Assembly (NCBI GenBank): GCA_016867975.1
Contig: VGIC01000014.1
Location: 1-44,292, forward strand
From: Betaproteobacteria bacterium
Lineage (GTDB): Bacteria; Pseudomonadota; Gammaproteobacteria; Burkholderiales; Methylophilaceae
Length of the DNA stretch: 44,292 nucleotides
Direction of reading: 5' to 3'
Below, piece after piece: positions 17,533 through 27,248 of this stretch. Numbering within the stretch: the stretch's first letter is position 1; every line of letters begins with the position of its first letter. Below the pieces are notes generated by a model. It searched no databases. It worked only from the letters and a program-made list of their open reading frames with translations, and was not told where the DNA came from. Position numbers and translations under genes: made by a program.

Positions 17533-18096
17533 CTAAGCCGACTCAAAAGCCTCGCACAACTGGCTCAATAGTTGACCAAAAATCGGCAAAATCTCGTCTG
17601 AATCATGCGGGCTATCATCCTCTGTGCCCGCAATCACGAATGAGATTGCTACTTTATCCAGATTCTCCCTGAACGCTTTCCAATGATCAACCTCAGCCTC
17701 AGCGATAAGCTGGAATTTGTTGAATCCTGATTCCAAAATTTCAATCAACTCAGCATCTGACAAGCCAGCAAACAAAGTCTTGGCTATGGTAATTTGTGCT
17801 GTTTTAAAATCCGGCTCTACCCCTTCTTGCACTAAAGGCGAGGTAAAGAACGCGTAAGTCATCAAGGCGTAGCACTGATATACGCTGAGCATATCAAAAT
17901 TCTCCGTACGCTCCGCTGAGGGGGAACGCCCTGCGGACAGAATCGCTTTGAATGTGACATAACAGCTCAAATAGTCTGCGGCACTCAACGCATCATAAGC
18001 ACTTAAATCGGTAATGGGTGTTTCATCATGCCTCGCTGTCGTCGCCACGCAGAGTGCATGCATCAATTTTAATCTATCTGAATATTGTATTTCCAT
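17533..18096 (-). CDS. Unrecognised 187-residue soluble protein
   Basis: The protein begins MEIQYSDRLKLMHALCVATT and appears all-helical, with repeated short amphipathic helices (SAADYLSCYVTFKAIL, LSVYQCYALMTYAFF, LSDAELIEILESGFNKF) and an acidic C-terminal part (GTEDDSPHDSDEILP). No signal peptide or clear membrane segment is present. ATG at 18094-18096 has AAGGA at good spacing, so translation is likely. It sits downstream of yheS on the same strand, separated by the 145-base repeat at 18114-18258. I do not recognise a family. Confidence 0.72.
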   Translation of the reverse strand: MEIQYSDRLKLMHALCVATTARHDETPITDLSAYDALSAADYLSCYVTFKAILSAGRSPSAERTENFDMLSVYQCYALMTYAFFTSPLVQEGVEPDFKTAQITIAKTLFAGLSDAELIEILESGFNKFQLIAEAEVDHWKAFRENLDKVAISFVIAGTEDDSPHDSDEILPIFGQLLSQLCEAFESA

Positions 18097-18113
18097 ATCG
18101 TTTCCTTATCGTT

Positions 18114-18258
18114 AGAGACCCTTGCAAAACCACTTCTTATGGCGAATCACTGCGTTGTGCGGTACTCGCAACCTCGCTGTATACCGCATACTATCTCGGT
18201 TTCTCCGTTCCGTGCGCCTCGCGCTTCATCCACAATAAGCATTTTTGCAAAGGTCTCT
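18114..18258. repeat. MITE-like repeat, copy A (145 bp, terminal inverted repeats)
   Basis: The element begins AGAGACCCTTGCAAAA and ends TTTTTGCAAAGGTCTCT, so its ends are inverted repeats matching over about 15 bases, with weaker pairing for 15 more. A GTT lies directly outside each end (18111-18113 and 18259-18261), a candidate 3-base target duplication. The same sequence occurs in inverted orientation at 34867-35012 with about 90% identity by eye. It has no transposase frame. It fills the gap between yheS, whose stop codon is at 18260-18262, and the unknown gene at 17533. A non-autonomous mobile element is the simplest reading. Confidence 0.8.
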
Positions 18259-18259
18259 G

Positions 18260-20164
18260 TTAATCAATCACTGGAATCGCTTCCAGCATTTCATGTAACT
18301 CCAACCATCTTCCTTCCGCGGTCTCCAGACGACTAGTCAGCTCTGCCTGCGTTTTCAATAATTGCTGCAATGCCGATTTATCTGTCTCTGTATAGAGTGC
18401 TTCATCGTTCAGGCGATCATCACAACTGCTCTTATCTGTTTGCCATCTCGCCATATCGCGCTCTATCTGCTCCAACTCCTTTAACAATGGGCGACGCTCT
18501 GCGACTCTGGCTTGACGCTCTACTTTATTGGCTGCGCGGTCATTCTTGACCGGCTTCTCTGTCGCTTGCGACTGTAATAGTTGTTTTTCTTTTAGACGCT
18601 GCTCATTCAGCCACCGGCTATATTCCTCCAGATCTCCATCAAATTCCGTGGCAACGCCATCCGCCACCAGAATAAAACGGTCACAGCTGGCACGTAACAA
18701 AGCTCTGTCATGCGACACCAGAATCACTCCGCCCTCGTAATCTTGCAGTGCAGAGGTCAATGCATAGCGCATCTCAAGATCCAAATGATTGGTAGGCTCA
18801 TCCAATAACAGCAGGTTCGGTCGCGTCCAAATCAGCAATGCCAGCGCTAGGCGTGACTTCTCCCCCCCTGAGAAATTAGCACATGGCGATCTAGCCATAT
18901 CCCCTTTAAAATCAAATCCTCCCAAATAATTCAAATGCTCCTGCTCTCGTGAGAGCGGATCCAGCTTCATCATATGCTGTAAGGGTGACTCATCCAGACG
19001 CAATTGCTCAAGCTGATGCTGGGCAAAGTAGCCAATGTTCAGATCTTTGCCTTCCACCCACTTTCCGGACATCGGATGCAGCACTTGAGCCAGCAATTTG
19101 ATCAGGGTGGTTTTTCCTGCCCCATTTCTGCCAAGCAGACCTATACGCTCTCCAGGGCTGATGACCAGTTCGATACTGTTGATGAGGGGGACACCATCAT
19201 AGCCGACACTCATATCATCCAACACCAACAGTGGATCAGGCGCTGCAATAGGTGGTCTGAATTCAAAGCTAAATTGTGAGTCTACATGTGCAGCCGAAAT
19301 CATTTCCATACGCTCTAGCGCTTTGATACGACTTTGTGCCTGGCGCGCCTTGGTTGCCTGCACACGGAATCGATCAATATAACTTTGCAAATGTGCGACC
19401 TTACGCTGCTGCTTCTCAAACATGGCCTGTTGTAGCGCAAGCTTTTCGGCTCGTTGGCGCTCGAAATCTGAATACCCCCCTTTATACAAGGTGAGTGTCT
19501 GCTGCTCAATGTGTGCAATATGATTCACGATCGCATCTAGAAAATCCCGATCATGCAAGATGAGAAACAAAGTGCCACGATAAGACTGCAACCAACTTTC
19601 CAGCCAGATGACCGCATCCAGATCAAGATGGTTGGTCGGCTCATCTAACAATAATAAATCAGAACGACACATAAGTGCCCGCGCCAGATTCAGGCGAACA
19701 CGCCACCCACCCGAAAACGTGGAAACCGCCTGTTGCATTGCCATCTGGCTAAAACCAAGACCATTCAACAACTCTGCAGCACGCGCTCTGGCACTGTATC
19801 CACCAATATCGGCTAAGCGCTGGTGCAGTTCGGCAATAAGCTCTCCTTGATGGCTGTTTTCAGCCTCCAACAGTCCCGCTTCGATCTCGCGCAATTCAAC
19901 GTCGCCATCCAGTACAAACTCAATCGCCGGCAGCGGCAAGGCAGGCGTTTCTTGAGATACATGACCGATCACCCAACTGACCGGGATTTCCAAATCACCT
20001 TTCTCCGGATGCACCTCCCTCCGCAACATCGCAAACAAAGAGGATTTTCCCGCACCATTCGCACCAGTCAGACCGACTTTGTGACCGGGGTGCAGCTGCA
20101 TGGAAGCACTCTGAATAAGCACTTTGGTGCCACGGGCGAGGGTGAGTTGTTTGAATTGAATCAT
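18260..20164 (-). CDS. yheS: ABC-F family ATPase YheS
   Basis: The 634-residue protein has two ABC ATPase domains, no membrane segments and the length and layout of E. coli YheS. Domain 1 has Walker A GANGAGKSS, signature FSGGWRVRLNLA and Walker B LLLLDEPTNHLDLDA. The helical linker runs about 240-300 (KVAHLQSYIDRFRVQATKA). Domain 2 has GRNGAGKTT, FSGGEKSRLALA and LLLLDEPTNHLDLEM, and the coiled C-terminal tail runs about 530-634. ABC-F proteins act on the ribosomal E site to relieve stalls. In domain 1 the H-switch reads ILHDRDF where the family has SHDRDF; the His is kept. It diverges from yhdP. Confidence 0.93.
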   Translation of the reverse strand: MIQFKQLTLARGTKVLIQSASMQLHPGHKVGLTGANGAGKSSLFAMLRREVHPEKGDLEIPVSWVIGHVSQETPALPLPAIEFVLDGDVELREIEAGLLEAENSHQGELIAELHQRLADIGGYSARARAAELLNGLGFSQMAMQQAVSTFSGGWRVRLNLARALMCRSDLLLLDEPTNHLDLDAVIWLESWLQSYRGTLFLILHDRDFLDAIVNHIAHIEQQTLTLYKGGYSDFERQRAEKLALQQAMFEKQQRKVAHLQSYIDRFRVQATKARQAQSRIKALERMEMISAAHVDSQFSFEFRPPIAAPDPLLVLDDMSVGYDGVPLINSIELVISPGERIGLLGRNGAGKTTLIKLLAQVLHPMSGKWVEGKDLNIGYFAQHQLEQLRLDESPLQHMMKLDPLSREQEHLNYLGGFDFKGDMARSPCANFSGGEKSRLALALLIWTRPNLLLLDEPTNHLDLEMRYALTSALQDYEGGVILVSHDRALLRASCDRFILVADGVATEFDGDLEEYSRWLNEQRLKEKQLLQSQATEKPVKNDRAANKVERQARVAERRPLLKELEQIERDMARWQTDKSSCDDRLNDEALYTETDKSALQQLLKTQAELTSRLETAEGRWLELHEMLEAIPVID

Positions 20165-20382
20165 AATCTATGAGAAAGCAGTTAAACACGTTGAGTTTGC
20201 GATTGGTGTATGTACGAAAAATCGACATTCTAAATGATTCAGTCAAACATTCACGCCTAGATTGAAAATACTTAAAGTTTGGCAATTACTTGAGCATAAC
20301 TGCCGCAAAAGTCATTGTATCGCCATATATTGCAGTAAAATGTCACCACAATGTCAAACTACGTTTTAAACCCGAGCCAAGA

Positions 20383-23300
20383 ATGATAAAAAAATCCCTA
20401 CTTTGGGTTTATCAGGTCATGCTTTGGCTGACCGCCGCTACCTTCGCACTCTTCGCGATTGCAGCATTGACCATCCATTTCTGGCTAATGCCGAATGTCG
20501 GTCAATATAAAGCCGACATCGCCCGTTATGCTAGCCAAGCAATGCAACAGAAGGTGACTATCGGCGACCTGAAAGCGGGTTGGCACGCACTCAATCCCTA
20601 CCTGACGATTAGCAACATCAACATCTACGATGCCGAGAATCGCCCCTCTCTGCAACTCCACAATACCGATGTGACTTTATCTTGGCTCAGCATCCCGTTG
20701 CTAGAGCCTCATCTATCAAAAATCTCGATCCATGCTCCAGCACTCACAATACGACGCGACGCTGACGGTGAGATATTCGTAGCAGGCATCAGTGTGCTTG
20801 GCCAATCCGACCCAACCATGGTCAACTGGCTCCTCAGGCAAAATAAACTGAATATCCAGCATGCCAAAATTATTTGGCTGGATGAAAAAAGAAATGCGCC
20901 CAGCTTGAGTCTGAATGATGTATCCATCACGCTCTCCAGTCCTCCATGGAGAGGTTTCCTCAAACAACACTCGCTCAAAATCAGCGCTACCCCTTCTGTT
21001 GCATCTCAACAACCGATTCTAATCAGTGCGGACTTACGCGGTGATGATGTTAGCAAGCGGGATGAATGGCATGGCAGCATTGATGTCAAGTTGACCGATA
21101 CCAACTTGGCTGCATTCAAACCCTGGCTCGATTACCCAATCGACCTGCAGTCCGGCACTGGCCATGCTGAGTTTCATCTTGAATTGGACAATCAGCTGAT
21201 CAACTCCGTAGACAGCACCCTGACCATCAAGAACCTGATGGTAAAAGCCAAGGCTGACGCCAGCCCGATTACTTTAAAAGAATTGCAGGGAAAACTGAAT
21301 TGGCACTATCAGCCAGAAAAAAACTTACTGGGGAAAATAACAGGAGGCTATACCCATAAGATTCGAGTAGAGAAACTCTCGCTGCTGGCAGACAATGGCC
21401 TCAGTCTCAACAATGTGTCGGTCGATTACAGCCACAACGATGCCAGCAAGCAGACGCTCTCGCTACACGTAGGTCATGTTGATCTGTCATTGATACAGCC
21501 TTTTATCGCACAACTGCCCCTGTCCGAAAAATTACGACTCAGCATCACCACGGCAGCCCCCACAGGGGCATTGGATGATTTAAAAGTCAGCTGGCAAGCG
21601 CAACACGATGTCACAAGCCAATACCAAATTAAAACGCGCTTTCGTCAACTTTCGATCCAACCCTACGAAAACATACCCGGTTTTACTAATTTCAGCGGCC
21701 AAATTGAAGGCGATCAGGAATCCGGTCTACTAAGCTTGGATACACAAAATGCCACGCTTAATCTTAAAGATATCCTACGCTGGCCCATTCCTGTAGACAC
21801 ACTCAATGGAGACGTTGCCTGGAAGACCAACAACAAGGTAACAACTGTTGACATCCGCAATCTAAGCATCGCAAACCCTCACATTAGCGGCACTGTAAAT
21901 GCCAACTACATCATGGATGGCAACAAAGGTGGGCTACTGGATTTAACAGGGAAATTTGGTCAGGGCAATGCGAAGTATGCACTGTTCTATTATCCCATTA
22001 TGCTGGGTGAAACAACGCTGCACTGGCTGGACACCTCTATTCTGGAAGGACGAGCAGAGGACATCCATCTCACCATTAAAGGACGCTTAGCTGATTTTCC
22101 GTATGTCAACAGCAAGAACATCCCGGATCCTACATTAGGCACTTTCAAAGTGACGGCAAAATTAAGCGATATTTTTCTGGAATATGGCACCGGATGGCCT
22201 GAAGTAGAAAAACTTGCGCTTGACGTGCTATTCGAAGGGAAACGCATGGTGCTCAACGCCCATTCAGGTCATGTTCTGGGCAATCGCATCATAAAAAGCA
22301 ACACGGTAATCCCTCAGTTAGATGCAGACTATCCCATGCTGTACATCAACTCCGAGGTCACGGGGCCCGTAGCCGAGGCTCTACGTTTTGTGAACAACAG
22401 CCCGGTAAAAGAAGCCACCCAGGGGTTGACACAACATTTTAAAACCCAAGGAAACGGCAAGTTAAATCTTAGCCTAAAAATTCCAATGCAGGCGCTGGAA
22501 GCGGCGCAGTACAAAGGTCTTTATAAAATTACCAACGCCTCGCTGGCCAGTGACGGAATTCCCTCACTGAGTCAGATAAATGGTGCGCTGGAATTCACTG
22601 AAAGTAGCCTAACCGCAAAAGACATCAAAGCATCAGCCTTCGGCTCACCGCTCACGTTAAACCTATCCTCTGGTAAAGATAAGATTATTAGCGTCTCAGC
22701 CAGAGGCCGACTCAGCAATGACAGCATTAGGCAAATGCTGATTGACCAAAATATGCCGAAACTGACACAGTACATCAGTGGCACGGCCGAATGGGTTGGC
22801 GACATTGTGATACAGAACTCCCAAGCCTCGATTGGCATCCGATCCAACTTAGTGGGGCTCACCTCCCATCTTCCTCTGCCTCTCAGCAAATCGGCGGCGC
22901 AATCCTTTCCTATTCGCATCGATAGAAAATTGGGTGCGAAGGGTGACACCTTATTCATGAATCTGAATAATCAAATCCATACCAAGATTGCCCGCTCGAT
23001 GATGAACGGACAGATGACCTTAGATTACGCCAATATCGTTCTAGGTGCGAATCAAGGAAGCTTACAGAGCACCGCATATGATGCCGGCAAAACAACATAT
23101 GATACTGGCAAAACAAAAGGTGTCGATGTATCAGGCAATCTGGACTATTTGGATGGCGACGCATGGCGTAGCGTAATGCAACAACTCAGCGGAGCACAAC
23201 ATCCCAATCCAATCTCACTACAAAAAGTGGCGCTCAAAATTGATGCATTGGACATCTTCAACAGGCGCCTTAATCAATTAACCATCTTACACAAAGGCAT

Positions 23301-24333
23301 TGCCAATGGTATTGAAGCCGACCTGCAAAGCCGTGAAATCACCGGGCATTTGCAGTGGATCAGCGACAATAATGGAAAGCTAATTGGTCGCCTCAGTAAC
23401 CTGACGATTCCTGAAGCAGCTCCCGATAAGATTTCCACGGCTATCAATACTGAGACCAAAACCCCACCGCAATTCACGAAACTGAACCAAGATTATCCTG
23501 CGCTTGATATCACAGCAGACAACTTTGAATTCAACAAAAAGAATTTCGGCGCCTTAGAACTCATTGCCAACCCTCAACATGACAACTGGAACATTCAGAA
23601 ACTCAAATTCATCTCACCTGAAGGCACCATCAGTGCCGAAGGTCAGTGGAACAATTGGGAAAAGAACCCGAGCACCGCGCTGAATGTGTCTTGGGAAATT
23701 AAAGATTTAGGTAAAACCTTACAACGTCTTGGATACCCCGACACCATTAAAGATGGGGAAGGCACACTGAGCGGAAAACTGTATTGGCCTGGCAGTCCGC
23801 ATCAATTCGAGGCAACAAGGCTAGATGGCCATTTGCAGATTGACGTGCGCAAGGGTCAAATCCTGCAAGTCAAGCCAGGTGTCGGTCGCCTATTAGGATT
23901 ACTTAGCTTACAAAGCCTACCTAGAAGACTCACATTAGACTTCAGAGACCTCTTCAATCGTGGCTTTGCTTTTGACAAAATCAATGCAACCGTTAGAATC
24001 GAAAAGGGTGTGATGCGTAGCGACAACTTTAACATGTCTGGACCAGCTGCAGACGTCGCTATTAAAGGAGAGACTCATCTACAGGAAGAAACCCAGCATC
24101 TGTTTGTCAAGGTCTTGCCGCGCATCAGCGACAGTGTCTCGCTCGCCGCATTAGCGGGAGGGCCGTTGGCCGGTGCTGTTGCCTTCCTCGCTCAAAAGAT
24201 ATTAAAAGACCCTTTGAACAAGATTGCTTCCAGCGAGTATGAAATTATTGGCACGTGGGACAACCCTCAGGAAGTAACCTCTAAAGAGGACAACAAAAAC
24301 AGCCCCCCGGCTAATGTTTCACCCTTAAACTAA
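20383..24333 (+). CDS. yhdP: YhdP family AsmA-like protein (intermembrane phospholipid transport)
   Basis: The 1316-residue protein begins MIKKSLLWVYQVMLWLTAAT with a single N-terminal membrane helix. A long periplasmic beta-rich region contains the DUF3971 core, and an AsmA-like C-terminal region has LDGHLQIDVRKGQILQVKPG and GRLLGLLSLQSLPRRLTLDF. YhdP-type proteins form a groove bridging the inner and outer membranes and move phospholipids outward. The frame is open to a TTG at 20290, but the ATG at 20383 places the signal-anchor at the N-terminus as in homologues. A short imperfect duplication (AYDAGKTTYDTGKTKG) occurs near residue 905. The order yhdP-amidase-tldD is common in Betaproteobacteria. 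Confidence 0.93.
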   Translation: MIKKSLLWVYQVMLWLTAATFALFAIAALTIHFWLMPNVGQYKADIARYASQAMQQKVTIGDLKAGWHALNPYLTISNINIYDAENRPSLQLHNTDVTLSWLSIPLLEPHLSKISIHAPALTIRRDADGEIFVAGISVLGQSDPTMVNWLLRQNKLNIQHAKIIWLDEKRNAPSLSLNDVSITLSSPPWRGFLKQHSLKISATPSVASQQPILISADLRGDDVSKRDEWHGSIDVKLTDTNLAAFKPWLDYPIDLQSGTGHAEFHLELDNQLINSVDSTLTIKNLMVKAKADASPITLKELQGKLNWHYQPEKNLLGKITGGYTHKIRVEKLSLLADNGLSLNNVSVDYSHNDASKQTLSLHVGHVDLSLIQPFIAQLPLSEKLRLSITTAAPTGALDDLKVSWQAQHDVTSQYQIKTRFRQLSIQPYENIPGFTNFSGQIEGDQESGLLSLDTQNATLNLKDILRWPIPVDTLNGDVAWKTNNKVTTVDIRNLSIANPHISGTVNANYIMDGNKGGLLDLTGKFGQGNAKYALFYYPIMLGETTLHWLDTSILEGRAEDIHLTIKGRLADFPYVNSKNIPDPTLGTFKVTAKLSDIFLEYGTGWPEVEKLALDVLFEGKRMVLNAHSGHVLGNRIIKSNTVIPQLDADYPMLYINSEVTGPVAEALRFVNNSPVKEATQGLTQHFKTQGNGKLNLSLKIPMQALEAAQYKGLYKITNASLASDGIPSLSQINGALEFTESSLTAKDIKASAFGSPLTLNLSSGKDKIISVSARGRLSNDSIRQMLIDQNMPKLTQYISGTAEWVGDIVIQNSQASIGIRSNLVGLTSHLPLPLSKSAAQSFPIRIDRKLGAKGDTLFMNLNNQIHTKIARSMMNGQMTLDYANIVLGANQGSLQSTAYDAGKTTYDTGKTKGVDVSGNLDYLDGDAWRSVMQQLSGAQHPNPISLQKVALKIDALDIFNRRLNQLTILHKGIANGIEADLQSREITGHLQWISDNNGKLIGRLSNLTIPEAAPDKISTAINTETKTPPQFTKLNQDYPALDITADNFEFNKKNFGALELIANPQHDNWNIQKLKFISPEGTISAEGQWNNWEKNPSTALNVSWEIKDLGKTLQRLGYPDTIKDGEGTLSGKLYWPGSPHQFEATRLDGHLQIDVRKGQILQVKPGVGRLLGLLSLQSLPRRLTLDFRDLFNRGFAFDKINATVRIEKGVMRSDNFNMSGPAADVAIKGETHLQEETQHLFVKVLPRISDSVSLAALAGGPLAGAVAFLAQKILKDPLNKIASSEYEIIGTWDNPQEVTSKEDNKNSPPANVSPLN

Positions 24334-24507
24334 AGGGCGCTTTATAAATTCAAATTACTAAGTCAGACAAGGCGCAAATAAAAATAATGACGCGGTATCT
24401 ATGTGATAGATCGGTAATTAACTTTTTATTGGCAACGCCGTATCACGACGGAAGTTAAATGTATAGAAGCCCCCCTAAACCGATACCATCACTAAATTGG
24501 ACTAAAT
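24334..24507. other. Intergenic stretch with dyad ATCTAT-GTG-ATAGAT
   Basis: This 174-base gap between yhdP and the amidase gene contains a perfect 6-base stem with a 3-base loop at about 24400, flanked by AT-rich sequence. It also contains short complementary-looking blocks (CAAGGCGC and GGCAACGCC). It looks like the body of an intergenic repeat more than a promoter region, but no second copy is visible in this window. It may also hold a promoter for the amidase gene. Confidence 0.3.
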
Positions 24508-25383
24508 ATGGCGATTAACTCTCGCGTAAGAACAAGCAAAACCACCCTAGGAAAAACAGCTACTCACCAAGATGCCATCAAAATTGCCGCGATCCAAATG
24601 GCCTCTGGCCCGCAAGTGAGTGCTAATCTTAGTGAAGCTGAACGTTTAATTGAAATCGCGGTGAATCAAGGGGCAAAATTAATTGTCCTGCCAGAATACT
24701 TTGCGATCATGGGCTTAAAAGAAACCGACAAAATAGCCGTGCGTGAACCAGAAGGCACTGGTCCGATTCAAGAGTTTCTAAGCAACACCGCCAGAAAGCA
24801 CGCAATATGGCTCATTGGCGGCTCGGTGCCGTTGGTCAGCAATTTTCCGAACAAGGTACGCAATGCCTGCTTGGTGTACGATGACAAGGGTCAACTACAG
24901 GCACGTTACGATAAGATTCATTTATTTGGTCTCGATTTAGGCAATGAGCATTACCACGAAGAGAGAACAATAGAGTCCGGCAGTGAAGTTAAAGTAGTTG
25001 ACACCCCTTTTGGCAAAATAGGCCTTTCAATTTGCTATGACCTGCGTTTCCCAGAGTTATACAGAGCCATGGGAGAGGTTAACATCATCGTGGTGCCATC
25101 GGCCTTTACCGACACCACTGGCAGAGCACATTGGGAAAGTTTAATCCGCGCACGCGCCATTGAAAACTTAAGCTATGTCATTGCTCCAGCGCAGGGTGGC
25201 TATCATATTTCCGGGCGCGAGACGCACGGCAACAGCATGATTGTAGATCCATGGGGCGTGATCTTGGACAGATTGCCTAGAGGCTCTGGTGTTGTCATCG
25301 CCACGATGAACCTCAAGTATCAGGAAAGCCTGAGAAAAAGCCTACCTGCTTTGAAACACCGCACCATTAAGACTATCGGCTAG
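24508..25383 (+). CDS. Carbon-nitrogen hydrolase (Nit1/deaminated glutathione amidase type)
   Basis: The 291-residue protein is a nitrilase-superfamily amidase with the catalytic set Glu63 (LPEYFA), Lys136 (ARYDKIHLFG) and Cys176 (ICYDLRFPELYR). The LPEYFAIMG and DLRFPELYRAMG patterns are those of Nit1-like enzymes that hydrolyse deaminated glutathione, a metabolite-repair function. That specificity is inferred from similarity. The first 25 residues before IAAIQMASG are an extra, Thr/Lys-rich extension. It lies 174 bases downstream of yhdP and 54 bases before tldD. Confidence 0.9.
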   Translation: MAINSRVRTSKTTLGKTATHQDAIKIAAIQMASGPQVSANLSEAERLIEIAVNQGAKLIVLPEYFAIMGLKETDKIAVREPEGTGPIQEFLSNTARKHAIWLIGGSVPLVSNFPNKVRNACLVYDDKGQLQARYDKIHLFGLDLGNEHYHEERTIESGSEVKVVDTPFGKIGLSICYDLRFPELYRAMGEVNIIVVPSAFTDTTGRAHWESLIRARAIENLSYVIAPAQGGYHISGRETHGNSMIVDPWGVILDRLPRGSGVVIATMNLKYQESLRKSLPALKHRTIKTIG

Positions 25384-25437
25384 ACTATCGTATCGTGAAT
25401 AGGATATCCCAGTCACTCAGAGCAAACAAAAACCATT

Positions 25438-26916
25438 ATGAATAATCCAGCAACAGCGCAACACTCAAGCGCCCCAACAGCAATGCACTTTGACATCGCG
25501 CAGGAAGTGCTCCTTAAGCCCACCAACTTAGCAATCCACCAATTGCAGCAAGTGCTGGGCGACATCATGTCACACAAGATTGATTACGCCGACCTGTATT
25601 TCCAGTACAGCCGTTCTGAAAGCTGGGGGCTGGAGGAAGGACAAGTTAAATCAGGCAATTTTTCTATTGACCAAGGTGTAGGGGTTCGTGCAGTCAGTGA
25701 TGAAAAAACGGCATTTGCCTATTCTGATGACATCACATTAGATGCATTACAACAAGCAGCCAAAGCAACAAAATCGATTGCCAGCCTTGGAAATCAGCAA
25801 GTTTGTGGCAACATGCTCAAACGTGAGCATACTCCACTCTACTTACCGCAAGACCCGATTGCCTCTCTTTCTGCTGAGGAAAAAGTTAAACTACTGGAGC
25901 GATTGGAATCTTTTGCTAGAAAACTGGATGAACGTATCACGCAGGTGACTGCTTCAATTTCGGGCGAATACGAAGTCGTCATGGTGATGCGACATGACGG
26001 CGTTACAGCAGCCGATGTCCGCCCGTTGGTGCGCGTTGGCATCAATGTCATCGCAGAAAGCAATGGTCGAAGAGAGCAAGGTTCCGCGGGTGGTGGCGGA
26101 CGTTTCGACTATGGTTATTTCACTGACGAGATACTGCATGAATATGCCCAAAAAGCGGTCCATCAGGCCATTGTCAATTTAGATGCCCGCCCTGCGCCTG
26201 CAGGCAGCATGACGGTCGTACTCGGGGCTGGCTGGCCTGGCATCCTATTACACGAAGCCATTGGTCATGGATTAGAGGGAGACTTTAATCGCAAAGGCAG
26301 TTCTGCTTTCAGCAATATGATTGGTCAACAAGTGGCCGCAAAAGGCATTACCATTGTCGATGATGGCACGATTAGCAACAGAAGAGGCTCTTTAAGTGTC
26401 GATGATGAAGGCAACCCCTCTCAGAGAACGATCCTGATTGAAGATGGTATATTACGCGGCTATTTGCAAGACACGCTGAATGCACGACTGATGAATATGT
26501 CTGTAACTGGCAATGCGCGCCGCGAAAGCTATGCACACATTCCCATGCCCCGTATGACCAACACCTATATGCTGAACGGCACACACCCGCCAGAAGAAAT
26601 CATTCGATCTGTCAAAAATGGGCTCTACGCGGTTAATTTCGGCGGTGGGCAAGTCGATATTACCAGTGGAAAATTCGTCTTCAGTGCAGCAGAAGCTTAT
26701 ATGATAGAAAATGGCAAAATTACCTACCCGGTAAAAGGGGCCACACTCATCGGCAACGGACCGGAAGTATTAAAACGTGTTAGCATGGTGGGAAATGACA
26801 TGACGCTAGATAGTGGTGTAGGCACCTGTGGCAAAGAAGGGCAAAGCGTTCCCGTTGGCGTTGGACAACCCACTTTGAGAATTGATGGTTTGACTGTGGG
26901 CGGTACGGGGACATAA
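25438..26916 (+). CDS. tldD: Metalloprotease TldD
   Basis: TldD forms, with TldE (PmbA), a zinc-dependent protease of the cytosol that trims peptides such as microcin precursors and the antitoxin CcdA. The 492-residue protein has the catalytic HEAIGHGLEGD motif (HExxxH, His272 to His277). It also has the N-terminal YADLYFQYSRSESWGLEEGQ strand region and the Gly-rich C-terminal GTCGKEGQSVPVGVGQP. Length is typical. The partner TldE is not in this window. It closes the yhdP-amidase-tldD group. Confidence 0.96.
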   Translation: MNNPATAQHSSAPTAMHFDIAQEVLLKPTNLAIHQLQQVLGDIMSHKIDYADLYFQYSRSESWGLEEGQVKSGNFSIDQGVGVRAVSDEKTAFAYSDDITLDALQQAAKATKSIASLGNQQVCGNMLKREHTPLYLPQDPIASLSAEEKVKLLERLESFARKLDERITQVTASISGEYEVVMVMRHDGVTAADVRPLVRVGINVIAESNGRREQGSAGGGGRFDYGYFTDEILHEYAQKAVHQAIVNLDARPAPAGSMTVVLGAGWPGILLHEAIGHGLEGDFNRKGSSAFSNMIGQQVAAKGITIVDDGTISNRRGSLSVDDEGNPSQRTILIEDGILRGYLQDTLNARLMNMSVTGNARRESYAHIPMPRMTNTYMLNGTHPPEEIIRSVKNGLYAVNFGGGQVDITSGKFVFSAAEAYMIENGKITYPVKGATLIGNGPEVLKRVSMVGNDMTLDSGVGTCGKEGQSVPVGVGQPTLRIDGLTVGGTGT

Positions 26917-26972
26917 CCACGGACACATAACATTCAAGTTTAATATTGATACATTCTGAGAAGGAGTATGAA

Positions 26973-27248
26973 ATGGCTGAACAAGACGTCAAACCAGCAC
27001 CTAAAGCAACAAAAACTAAAAAAGTGGCCACGACTAAAACCGCCACAGAAAAGTCTGCGGCTAAAAAATCCGCCTCGGCAAAAAAAACAGCGCCAAAAAA
27101 AGAGAAGTCTAGCACTACTGACCTTCAGTTACATTATCGAAGGATCGAGATCTCGGCCTATTTCATCGCTGAAAAAGATGGCTTCTCCGGCAATCCTGTC
27201 GATTATTGGATTGCTGCTGAAGCAGAGATCACAAAAAAAGGGGGCTAA
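26973..27248 (+). CDS. Lys/Ala-rich DUF2934 small protein
   Basis: The 91-residue protein begins MAEQDVKPAPKATKTKK. The first 50 residues are a low-complexity Lys/Ala/Thr/Ser tail like those of histone-H1-type or AlgP-like proteins. The last 40 residues form a DUF2934-like domain (RRIEISAYFIAEKDGF, then NPVDYWIAAEAEI). The family has no known function; the basic tail suggests nucleic-acid contact. GAAGGAG lies at good spacing before the ATG at 26973; nine extra upstream codons from a TTG at 26946 are unlikely to be used. It is between tldD and mfd. Confidence 0.82.
   Translation: MAEQDVKPAPKATKTKKVATTKTATEKSAAKKSASAKKTAPKKEKSSTTDLQLHYRRIEISAYFIAEKDGFSGNPVDYWIAAEAEITKKGG

Noticed and set aside
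20290-20382. In-frame extension of yhdP to a TTG start
   Set aside because: It would add 31 residues before the membrane anchor with no ribosome site; the ATG at 20383 puts the anchor at the N-terminus as in the family.
22572-22958. Long open frame antisense to yhdP
   Set aside because: yhdP reads through as a continuous family protein; the antisense frame is compositional.
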